From Blastomyces gilchristii SLH14081 (Eukaryota; Ascomycota; Eurotiomycetes; Onygenales; Ajellomycetaceae): DNA of 64,000 nucleotides. Position numbers and translations under genes: made by a program. The DNA lies in assembly GCF_000003855.2 (NCBI RefSeq), contig NW_003101677.1, forward strand, positions 1,409,506 through 1,473,505, written 5' to 3'. The notes under the pieces were generated by a model. It saw nothing but the letters and a program-made list of their open reading frames with translations. It had not been told where the DNA came from and searched no databases. This document shows positions 1-9,490 of this stretch, in pieces (position 1 is the first letter of the stretch; every line of letters begins with the position of its first letter).

Positions 1-639
1 ATTCATCATGATTGAAAGAGAGCATTCTGTGTTGAATTGTAAATAACATAGACTTTGTAATTCACAGTGATTTCTTGAAGAGTTTGTGAATCTTCAATAG
101 AAGTAAAAGAAGTGAAAGAAGTGAATTCAGAAGATATGATAATAATTTGAGAAAGATGACAATTTATTTTCAATAACTGATCACTGATGTGTGTAAGAAG
201 AATTAATATAAGAGAAAATAATCTTATTTCTTAGCTTAGTTATAATTTTAGTACTAACTCAGATTGAATATCATTGATGTATAAAAATAAATAAACAATC
301 TTGATTAATCTCTGTCATATTTCTTGAAATATATTAATATTGTGAAAGAGAGTGTTATCAAATTGTGTTATCAGATGATATCATTAAAAATATATTAATA
401 TTGTGAATATCAATGTTGAAAAAATGTTGATACTTATACATTATAGTGATTTGTGAATCATGATAGTTAAATATATATATATATATATATCATTCCTGAC
501 TTGATTACAACTTGTACAATAATTTTTAAAAACTTAAAATCAATTTTAATTATTAATAATTAAAAACTTAAACTTACAACTAACTAATATAAAAAGAAAA
601 AAATCTACTTCTTCTCTTTCTCATTCTTCTTATCATTCT

Positions 640-1440
640 TCACAATTCACTTCTCATTCTTCTTCTTCTTCTTCTTCTTCTTCTTCTCCTTCTTCTCATC
701 TGAAATGATAATCATCTCAAAATCTCTCTTCACTGCCTTCTCAGAGAAGGGTTTCTGCTGCTCTCTCTCAGCCAGGTCAACCTGCACCTCAAAATCCCGC
801 ATTTCCTGGTCTGCTGCCTCGGGTTCCACCTCAGTGGCAAGCAGATTGACATGCTCAGAGAGCAGGGCTGCCTCCTCAATGTCCTGGATCATGGAGCGCA
901 TTTGAGATCTGAACAAGGCCTCAATCCCCTTCTCCTCTGTCAGCTCCTGCTAATCAATTAGAGAACAGAAGTGTTATCAAAAATTGTTATCTCTTAATAA
1001 AAACTTACCAGTTTTGGCTTCTTTGTCTTCTACTCTAATACCTTCTCAATCTTCTTCTGCTGCTGTTTATTTGTAGTAACACTCTTCTTCTCTCTCTCTC
1101 TCTTCATCTTAGCCTCAAATCATTCTCAGAACTTCTTCTGATTTCACTGCTGCTGTATGAGACTCTTCACTGTCTTCTTTTTCAATCTCTCACAGGCAGT
1201 GTCATCTGCATTATTTCTATACTTAGTTCAGTCTAAATCTATCAGAAGCATTACTTAAAATCATTATCATTCTGCTCTCTTGCAGAGCCTCTTCAAGGCA
1301 TTATAACATGCCTTGTGATCTGTCTCCCCGCGCTTGAATGCCTCCTTCTCCTCTTCCTCCAATCTGTGATGGTGCTCACGCGCCTTGGTGGTCTGCAGGA
1401 CTGCAGAATATTTGAAGAGAGATGACATGATTGGTTTTGA
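640..1440 (-). pseudogene. accessory gene of the hAT element: Lys/Glu-rich coiled-coil-like protein
   Basis: Three coding blocks read leftward in the same orientation as the transposase. The first (1440 to 1267) contains an EEEEKEAF-type acidic helix and a KACYNALKRLCKRAE segment. The second (about 1215 to 1009) is rich in Lys and Gln (KKKTVKSL, KREREKKSV). The third (949 to 647) contains EEAALLSEHVNLLATEVEPE and ends in a poly-Lys run encoded by a TTC/GAA microsatellite. Between blocks two and three, 1008 to 950 is a clean 59-bp intron: GTAAG donor, CTAAT branch-like site, TTAG acceptor. The same blocks and intron recur at 30480-31320, which argues for a real gene of the element. I do not recognise the family. 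TGA codons at tryptophan positions make this copy non-functional. Confidence 0.6.
950..1008 (-). other. intron in the hAT accessory gene
   Basis: On the minus strand it begins GTAAGTTTTT and ends CTAATTGATTAG. The other copy has GTAAGT and CTAATTAATTAG at the matching place (about 30909-30970). Confidence 0.6.
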
Positions 1441-1483
1441 TAAGCGTTGAAGAGGGGTGAAGGCAGGCAATGATATGATGATA

Positions 1484-1487
1484 ATAG

Positions 1488-1542
<55 letters not shown>

Positions 1543-1600
1543 AATGATAATGATGATAATGATAGTAATGATGATGATGATGATGATGATGAAAGGAGAA
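1484..1600. repeat. (ATG/ATA)n microsatellite inside the hAT element
   Basis: A run of ATG with ATA interruptions. The complementary decayed tract is at about 30360-30440 in the second copy, where most ATG/CAT units have become ATT/TAT, as expected from C-to-T mutation. Apparent poly-His and poly-Ser reading frames here are artefacts of the repeat. Confidence 0.85.
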
Positions 1601-2684
1601 GTGCATCAGAATATATTATTGACTTATCAAACATAAAGAGACAAAGAAACTATTAACAGCTTTCAGAGATGTACAGAAATGACTACAGTGTTGCATAGCA
1701 ACATTATCTTCATTCAATGCATGCACTATTGATATTCTTTGTATACATTTATCATATAATCTATATCAGGGATACATGCAGAAAACAGATCTTTGTTACT
1801 AGGAAGAATGATTGCAGTGATTCTCTGTTTTCATATTATAAAGATAAGTTATTCTCATTTCTTTCTTCTCTCTTTTCTCTTCTTCTTCAATCCATCACTA
1901 AGTTCAAGCTGGTATGAAAACTATTAAAACACTCATAGAAACCCTCAAATTGAAGAGTATAAACTAATCAAATTTTAAATGCAGATGAATCAAAATAATT
2001 TAATAATACTAATTATTCATTCTCTCTTCAATAAAACAACAGTTGTGTCTTTTCTTCCCCTCTCAAATGAAACATGGCTCGTGAAAAGTGAGTACCACGC
2101 CAGGCCATAATGATCAACATGGCCCCAGCACACAGGGCTGCATACACGCAGCACATGCTGGACTGGGAGACTGCATGAATTGCAAACTGATGACAGCATC
2201 TCAGGGAGAGCTGTGCAGTGTGAGAAAGCTGCAACTCTCAGTCACATGTGCAGAGAGTGAATTGCTGCAGTAAGTGCATGTGCATTGCATGAAAGTAACA
2301 CTTTTTAATAATGCTCAGTCTCTGATATCATGAAAATAGAGTCTCTTCATGAGATCTGTTTTTACCAGAAATTGAGGAATCTTATATTTCTCAAGGCCAT
2401 CTTCACGCGCCTTGTCTGTGAAATCAATGAGAGAAATCATTGATTTCAGCATTCTGTCCTTGATATCATTCAAGTGGCAGCAGAGTCCACCCTGGCCACA
2501 CTTTTTGAGTGTATGTTTTCTAATTATTCACATTTATACAGATATATACTGATTATTTGTTAGATGATGTTAAGACAATGACTCATCACAGCCATGTTAC
2601 CCTCACTGTAAGAGATACATGATTGATGATGAACATTGCAAAGACTCTGAGAAGTGAGTATTTTAGAGATGCTGCAGCTCTGCA

Positions 2685-2820
2685 ATCTTGATTTTTTTTG
2701 TTTTTATTTTTTATTTTTTTCTTTTTCTTTTCTTTTTTTTTTTTTTTAATGTGATTTTTTCTTGTGTTTGTTTTGTTTTTTGTTTTTTATTTTTTTTTGT
2801 ATTTTATGTTTTTTTCATAA
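2685..2820. repeat. poly-T/TTTTG-rich tract of the hAT element
   Basis: A T-rich tract with G and A interruptions, present as an A-rich tract at 29140-29265 and a T-rich tract at 52705-52870 in the other copies. It is part of the hAT 5' non-coding region, not a retroposon tail, because it is internal and shared at the same place in all three copies. Confidence 0.7.
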
Positions 2821-3195
2821 TTAAAATTATATGAATTATGATCTGTGTTCAGAAAAGTAATGATATTTGGTAACACTCTCTATTGAATTTTCAACAAATG
2901 AGCACTATGTTATGATATTATGTAAGTGAGAAGTGATTTCATGATCTCATTTGATGTCATTCTCAATAATGGGATCAGAATGAAAATGTGACTAAGAATT
3001 CAAACATATTCTTTATCCAGGACTAGATTTTTATTTGAAAAGTGAATCTGGGACCTTTAATATTTGAAATAACATGATTTGGGATCAATGTGATGAACAC
3101 AAACCATGACCAGGAGTAATGCTTTTAGGCAATGTGACAACTGTAAAGTTTGGTCCTGGTCTCAGACACGGTCACACGGTCAGTCTATGCATATC

Positions 3196-5090
3196 TATTC
3201 AAAAATAGAAATATGAGAATAGTGCAATCTTCAAGTTATGTGGATGATATTGGTCTAGTCTACAGCTCAAAAACTATCAAAGAGAATTTGAAAGTAATTG
3301 AAGAAGCTGCAAAGGAAATCTTTGTTAGAGCAGATATCAATCAAATTCAATTTGATATGAATAAAACTGAGTTAATTCATTTCTTTTCTAGACTCAATGA
3401 GAAAGAACTATCTCTAACTCTTTTAAATAGAGAGATTAAACCCAGTGTAAATATCAAATGATTAGGAGTATGATTAAACTCCAAGTTGAATTTTAAATAT
3501 CACATTCAACAAAGAACTGTCAAGGCAGAAAGACTATTAAACAACATAATCAGACTATCAAATACAGAGAGAGGTCTATTCTTCCAGGCTATGAGACAGT
3601 TATATATAGCCTGTATTACATCAGTAGCTGATTATGGAGTTCAAGTTTGATGGAATAATCAAGGGAATTTCACTGAACTCTTTCAAAGTCTGCAAAACAG
3701 AGCCTTGAGAAGAATTCTGAGAGCATTCAAATCATCTCCTATTAAAGCAATGGAAGTTGAAGCTTCAATTCCTCCTCCTGCTATTAGATTTGAAAAGGCC
3801 TGTATGAACTATGCTCTGAGAGTTGTAAAGATGAGCTCAAATCATATAATCAGAGAAAGAGTCTCTTCTTCATTTCCATCAATTAACTCTGGAAATGAAC
3901 TGGATTGGAATAGATTTCTTGATTGAAATGAAAATAATTCTTCAAAGAAAATGTCTTCTCAACTGTACAGACTATGCTCTCTGATTAAAAATCAATTTTC
4001 TTCTTTAAATGTTGAAAAAGTTGATCATGAGAAGTTATCTCTCTGAAGAGAAAAGCTTGAATCTCTTATAGACTTACAAATAAGTGAACTATCAAAAGAG
4101 AAAGAATATGAACAGCATTTGAAGAGAATTTCTACAATCAATATAAAAGACTCTATTCTGGTTTATTCAGATGGCTCAAAAAATGAGAACTTGAATAGAT
4201 TAGGCGCAGGCATTGCTTATACTGAAGATAATATTAATTTTATCTCAGATTTCTGAAATCTAGGCTCTGAATGTGAAGTCTTTGATGCTGAACTATTTGC
4301 AATAGTGAAAGCTTTCAAACTCATTGAAATAAAATCTCATAAAAGAGGAAATTGTTTGAAAGAGACATGGATATTCTCTGATAGTCAAGCTGCTTTAAAA
4401 AGACTTAGAAATAGTTAGATTTATAATGGTCAAATGAATCTTGAACTGATCTTAAACTCTGTTTTGAAAATTCAAAAGAGAAGAACATCAAAGCTGATAA
4501 TTCATCTGCACTGGGTTCCTGCTCACATGAATATTCATGGTAATGAATTGGCTGATTCAGCTGCAAAAAAGAGTGCAGAATTAAGCAGATCTATTCAAAA
4601 AATTATGTCCTGGTCTTTTATAAAGAGAAAAATAAAAGAATCTTGTTTAGACAAGTGGAATGAAAGCTGGCAGAAATAAAAGAAGAGTATACATTATTCA
4701 AGATTTGAAACAAAACTCAAGTGGAAATCTTGTTCAATTAAATGTAAAAAGAAAATATTCTCATCTATAATACAGCTGAAACTAGGACATGGCTATTTCA
4801 AATCTTATATACAAAGATTTGATGATAGATTTGACTCAATAGAATGCTTGTTCTGCAATACAAATGAGAATTCTGAGCATATTGTAATGCACTGTGCATT
4901 ATACAATAGTCTCAGAGCCAGATTGAAAGAGAAGTATGATCTAAATCAATTAAATATGAGATTCTTATTCTCAACTGAGACAGGAATTAAATACTTAATA
5001 GACTTTCTATCAGAAACTCAAGCAGCTACAAGAAAATGGCTAAATTCAGAATTATCTGAGTATGAAGAGGAGGAAATTAATCAGATATAG
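3196..5090 (+). pseudogene. LINE A ORF2 remnant (reverse transcriptase - RNase H - zinc-binding C terminus)
   Basis: The frame enters at the RT active site (SSYVDDIGL, the YxDD motif) soon after the hAT boundary. RNase H follows at about 4150-4600, with catalytic-type segments (YSDGSKN, FDAELFAIVKAF, FSDSQAALKRL) and a VPAHMNIHGNELADSA end. The C terminus has a CLFCN...EHIVMHC zinc-binding pattern and stops with TAG at 5088-5090. Several in-frame TGA codons stand where the homologous copy has TGG (for example TTCTGA against TTCTGG in the RNase H), plus a TAG from CAG. It is a dead copy with no obvious frameshift in the parts read. Confidence 0.85.
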
Positions 5091-5398
5091 TCTGTTAAAA
5101 CAGCTATACACTCTCTTTTAATAATTTGTTTTGTTATAGTCTCTCTTTACTCTATCTTTTTCTTTATCTTTTTCTTTCAATTTCTTTCTATCTATTTATT
5201 TAATGTGTCTATCTTTGAGACTGTGTTCTTTTTCTCTTTTCTTTTGTCATGATATTGTCAAATGGTTTCAAAGTATTAAAAGATGTTAAAACACTGCAAT
5301 TTGTAAACAGTTTTTGTATTCTGGGCTGGAATTTTCTAATTTTACATATCTGAAATTGATGAATGTATAATAGTTAACTTTACAGACATAGAAAAAAC

Positions 5399-5420
5399 CC
5401 TGAGAACTAAAGTTCTCAGG
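5399..5420 (+). other. conserved 3' UTR hairpin of the LINE
   Basis: CCTGAGAACT, then AA, then AGTTCTCAGG form a perfect 10-bp stem. The same hairpin, with small changes, occurs in the other LINE copies near 50694-50712, 11555-11572 and 57177-57200, about 50-60 bp from the (AAT)n tail. It may be the structure the LINE reverse transcriptase recognises. Confidence 0.6.
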
Positions 5421-5899
5421 TAGATGTCATAGTCTCTGACTGCATACATCTATAATTGAAGAATAATAATAATAATAATACAGCTTAAAACAGTTTACTT
5501 CAATCAAGAAACTCTCACAGTGACAGATTCACTGAGCTCAGAGACTGAGTGAGTTCTGATTCAAGATAGAATATATTAAGAGAACTAAGAACTCAGCAGA
5601 TGAATTCTCTCACAGATCAGACTATATTAAGAAGGTCAGGATGATAGATACAGAGAGACTAGAGAAGACAGAAAAGCTTTACAGAATGCTTAAACTGAGT
5701 ATTATGAAGAGATTGACTGAAGAGTCTCTCAATCCTCTGTAAGAGAAGAGAGAGAAGAGAGAAGAGAAGTCTGTACAACTACTTCTTATAACACTGAGAG
5801 TCAACACTCTGAGAATCTCTGTGAGAATTCTTGAAGAGAGTATCTATAATCTGAAGAGTTTGCAGGCTTTGAGAAGCACTGTAGAAGACCTGATGCAAG

Positions 5900-7440
5900 A
5901 AGAAACAGAGTATAAGTCTTTATAAGATCTTCTATTCAGATTGTCTGAACTGCAACTGAAGAATGAATATGCTCAGTATATTCAGAAACTGCTCACAGCA
6001 GAGATCAATTCTGCAGAAATAAAGAATTGAAGAGACTTAAATAATCTCTTGCAAAGAGAGAGCTGAATTTATATACCTGTAAATAAGTTTCTATGTATAG
6101 AACTTATTAAAAGGTATCATGACTCTTCTCTAGTGAGTCATTTTACAGACACTAGAACTCATGAGTTGTTTATAAGAAAATACTTCTGACTGAAGATACA
6201 AGAACTTGTGAAGAAGATAGTGAATTCTTATACTGTTTATCAGAATTCACAGATAGTACAGTTCAGATTATATAAAGAACTTACTTCTCTACTCATTCTG
6301 TGAGAACCTTGAGAACAGCTAGAAATGAATACTCTTGTAAGTCTCTCTGAAAGTAAGAACATATATAATACCTGCTTTGACAGTGTGCTGATGATAGTGA
6401 ATCACTTCATCAAGATAGCACACTTTATACTTACTCACAAGAACTTGAAGTCAAAGAATTTGACTCACATCTTCATCTATAATGTGATTCAGTTGCATGA
6501 ATTGTCTGTGAATATTATCTCAGATAGAAGATTAATCTTTGTAGAAGAGTTCTGATCTGATCTGATAACTATACTGAAGATTTCATAAGATCTAAGTACA
6601 GCTTTTTATCAACAGACAGATGATCAGATAGAATATCTGATGAGTATATTAAAATAGTATCTACAGTGCTTTGTCAATTACAATCAGAATGACTGAGTGT
6701 ATTAATTATCACTTACAGAGTTTATATACAACAACTCAAAGCATGTCAGCATAGATAAAACTCTCTTTGAGATGCTCACTGAGACTCATCTGCAGATGAT
6801 CTTGATGAACCCGCGAGAGTACACTATAGAGTGTAGTAATACCTGTGAACAGGCTGAGAGAATTCAGGAGATCTGAAAGAAAGCCTGTAAATTCTTGAGA
6901 AAGGCTCAAGAGTATCAGAAGAAATACTATGACTTCAAGCATATTATAAAGAGTTTCAAGAAAGATAATAGAGTCTGACTGAGTCTAGAAAACATTATTA
7001 TATAGAGATCTAGTAAGAAGTTGAACCTCTTACAGACAGAGTCTTGTAAGATTATGAAGAAAGTTAGCTCACAGTTCTATAGATTGAAACTATCACCTGA
7101 GTTGCAGATATACAATGTTTTTCATATTTCTTTACTTCATAAATATAAGGAATTCTTAGAAGAAAACTCTATGACTCATCATTCTATTCATAAAGCACTA
7201 GAGAGTGAAAGAGAATATCAGATCAAAGAAATTATTGACTCAGAGAAGCAAGATCATAAGCTCTGATTCAAGGTTCAGTGACAAGAGTATTCTGACAAGA
7301 TGAATGAGTTCACTTGAGAATCATTCAGACAGATAAGACATCTGCAGAAGCTGAGATATGACTTTTATATTATAAATTCTGACAAGTCAGAATGATGCAG
7401 TCTTCACTAAGAATTCAATTATAATAAAGATATTAACACT
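5900..7440 (+). pseudogene. gypsy-A copy 1 integrase with C-terminal chromodomain (decayed)
   Basis: In order: a zinc-binding H...H...C region (VSHFTDTRTHELF at about 6150), the DDE core with a conserved RQxxFxSxxWxxL-like stretch degraded around 6530-6600, the gypsy segment FYQQTDDQIEYLMSIL, the LQIYNVFHISLLHKY motif that closes gypsy integrases, and a chromodomain-like end (EYQIKEIIDSEKQ, then a W-Q-Y-S-D...TWE pattern, about 7205-7330). Many tryptophan codons read TGA, so the frame is broken. A chromodomain would tether the integration complex to methylated H3K9 chromatin; that role is known for the family, not shown here. Confidence 0.82.
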
Positions 7441-7625
7441 GTCATTTGTAAACTCTAGTCTACAAGATAATGAGTTTCTACTGAGATGAACAGTCTACAG
7501 CATACATAAGAGAAGAAGAAATCATATTCTTATTAAAGCTAAAAAACAAGAAAACAAACAGAGTCACAAACACAATTTAAAGATTAATAAAGAAAAAATA
7601 AAGAAAACTCAAACTTACACTCTCA

Positions 7626-8338
7626 TTATTTATAACACTTAATTCTCTCACAACTATTAATTTTCTTCTTCAAAGAAGTAGAGAGTATCATATCTGTGAT
7701 ACAGATAATTATTGCATTTGACATGAAGACTGTCAGAAATGTACAGACTTCAGAGAAGCTGAACATCAGAGTACACACAGTTGTAGCAGAGTCTTGAAGA
7801 CTGGTCATCTGTGCATGTGATCAGATATCTCTTACAAAGCTGTGTCTACTCTCTCAGTTGTGCTGAAGTATTCAGCCTGGAAATAATTAAGACACAGAGA
7901 GAGAGCTCATCTGTTCAGATCAACTTCTGTCATGAATTCATGACATTTGTATTGTCTTGATTACCCAGATTTTGCAGATACTCAGAAACTCATCTCTCAT
8001 TGATAATGAGATTGTGGAAATGCGCTGCAGTGTGAGAATCATTGATAGAGAATTTAGACATATTCATATATATCTGGTCAGTGATTATATGAGCAGAGAG
8101 AGAGTGATTGTAGGTTTACAGAGCTGTAGAAGACACTGACAACACTGAGAGCTTCATAAGAACTGTTAGCTAGAATCTGTAAGAAATTACTTATGAGAAG
8201 ACTTACAGCAAAGAAGAAGACTGCACTGCTTGAAGCCAGGAACTGGTCTGAGAAAGGCAGGGGATTGGTCACTGATCTGAAGATCAGATGCAGTGACAGG
8301 GCTGAGAGAAATAAAGATATAATTATGAGCAGTAACAT
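7626..8338 (-). other. antisense reading frames in gypsy-A copy 1, between integrase and 3' LTR
   Basis: Two open stretches run opposite to pol: 8338-8078 (LSLHLIFRS, SDQFLASSS, VSLLISNFLQIL, ALSVVSVFYSSVNLQS) and 7808-7626 (LQDSATTVCTLM, FSEVCTFLT). The same two frames, with the same wording, are open in gypsy-A copy 2 at 21828-22109 and 22379-22561. Conservation of both frames in two mutated copies suggests a coding region, but shared ancestry alone could also explain it. No family recognised; the predicted protein is Leu/Ser-rich and hydrophobic. Confidence 0.4.
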
Positions 8339-9232
8339 CTCTGCTTCATCAGTCAGTAAAAAGTGATCAGAGAAGTTGTAGAGACACTCATAAGAAGCTC
8401 AGCAACAGTCAGATATTGTTATAAAGATATTGAAATTGAAAAATTTTTATTCTTGAGAAGTTCTTGAATCAATATATGAACATTGTCAGAAACACTCTCT
8501 CTCTGTCATCTGAGTGAAAACACTTTATGAATGAATGAGAATACTCACAGTTTGTGAGAATGAGAGCTGTTACAGAAAAAGAGAAAAGAAGATGAGATTT
8601 CACAGATAGATCTGAGATATTTATACTACTCTAGAGAGGTTTACTTACACTGTGAGTGATTCTGTGAAATAGTCAGATCACTCTAGTAAATAAAAGTGAT
8701 TGTAAATCACAGATCTGAATCTTTCTATATAATTACAAAGAGTGATTGCAGACTGCAGATATCTTAATTCTACAATTCTACAGAGTTAATAAAAGAATGA
8801 AAAATTCCTCACAATTCTACAGTATCAAAGAATAATGATTTATGAGAATAAGTAAAAGATTAACTCATGAATGTTTCTCTTTAATAGAGATAATCTCACA
8901 GAAAGTGATTCATCTGTGAGATGAATCTGTGTAATGATTACATAAGAATCTTATAAAAATGATTAAGAGTCAACTGAAATCCTTCTATATAAAAGATATA
9001 AGATGAATCTGTGTGATAGTCAGAGAAGAATCTGTAGATTATAAAGAATCTTGTAGAATAAGAAACTGAGTGACAGACTCTTTTCTCTTTATAATAACAA
9101 GAGATTTTTCCTCACTGAGGTTTTTTTATAGATATGAAGAATTTTTAGTGAGTATCACTGCAGTGCTGAGCTGATTCTATGAAGTCACTTAGTGAAAGGC
9201 TTCACAGATAAAGTCTTAGAGAGGGAGAGATA

Positions 9233-9490
9233 TATAAGAAATTTCACTTCTTACAGATTCTTTATCTCTATTTCTATCTCTTGTATAATCAATAGAGCTA
9301 GTGACTCTTGACTACACACAACTATATAGACTGGAGTTCATGAATACTATTCATAACTCAGCTTGAATACTATTATACATTTGATCTCTACATTTTATCT
9401 TTCTATCATGAATACTTCTAGTAGTTAACAGTACATATCACGCCAAGCTGCAAACACCCGAATAATCGCCTGTGAGCACTTATTCTTACA
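9233..9490 (+). repeat. 3' LTR of gypsy-A copy 1
   Basis: 258 bp, starting TATAAGAA (ancestral TGTAAGAA with one G-to-A change) and ending TTCTTACA. It matches the LTRs at 20697-20954 and 27688-27945 in reverse orientation, including CACCCGAATAATCGCCTGTGAGCAC near the end. Confidence 0.9.

Larger units (their letters stand above)
1..3187 (-). mobile_element. hAT DNA transposon, copy 1 (5' half; runs off the left edge)
   Basis: The element ends at 3187 with CAGTCTA, the complement of the terminus TAGACTGACCGTGTGACCG seen at 28767. Its reverse complement aligns along its whole length with 28767-31925, so it is the same family as the complete copy there. The 8 bases after the end, TGCATATC, are the expected target site: the uninterrupted LINE copy has the same word at 48499-48506. 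The element lies inside LINE A. It is the least mutated of the three hAT copies: it keeps GGG, ACC and AGG where the copy at 28767 has GAG, ATC and AGA. The transposase itself should lie left of the window; what is seen here is the 5' half with the accessory gene. Confidence 0.85.
3188..5480 (+). mobile_element. LINE A: Tad1-like non-LTR retrotransposon, 3' half, interrupted on its left by hAT copy 1
   Basis: This is the 3' part of the family best seen at 45079-50768: RT from just before the active site, RNase H, a C-terminal zinc-binding segment, a 3' UTR with a 10-bp hairpin, and an (AAT)n tail ending near 5480. The missing 5' part should lie left of the window, beyond the hAT insertion. 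The element sits inside a gypsy-A element: the sequence right of the tail (CAGCTTAAAACAG) matches the complement of about 24690-24710 in the intact gypsy-A copy. Confidence 0.88.
5481..9490 (+). mobile_element. gypsy-A copy 1 (chromovirus), 3' half with 3' LTR
   Basis: It matches the complement of 20697-24700 throughout: integrase, chromodomain, an antisense reading frame, polypurine tract and LTR. The 3' LTR is 9233-9490 (258 bp), preceded by the purine tract AGAGAGGGAGAGA. The 5' half is left of LINE A and outside the window. The 3' flank begins CTTTG, the expected target duplication, whose partner is not visible. Copies 1 and 2 have LTRs of equal length and similar decay. Confidence 0.87.

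Noticed and set aside
1293..1634. Poly-His and poly-Ser reading frames
   Set aside because: They are translations of the (ATG)n microsatellite on the minus strand; the matching tract at 30360-30440 decays like simple repeat DNA.
2685..2820. Poly-T tract as the tail of a processed pseudogene
   Set aside because: It is internal to the hAT element and present at the same position in all three copies.
5461..5480. (AAT)n runs as ordinary microsatellites or CRISPR-like repeats
   Set aside because: They sit exactly at the 3' ends of LINE and SINE copies and have no spacer structure.
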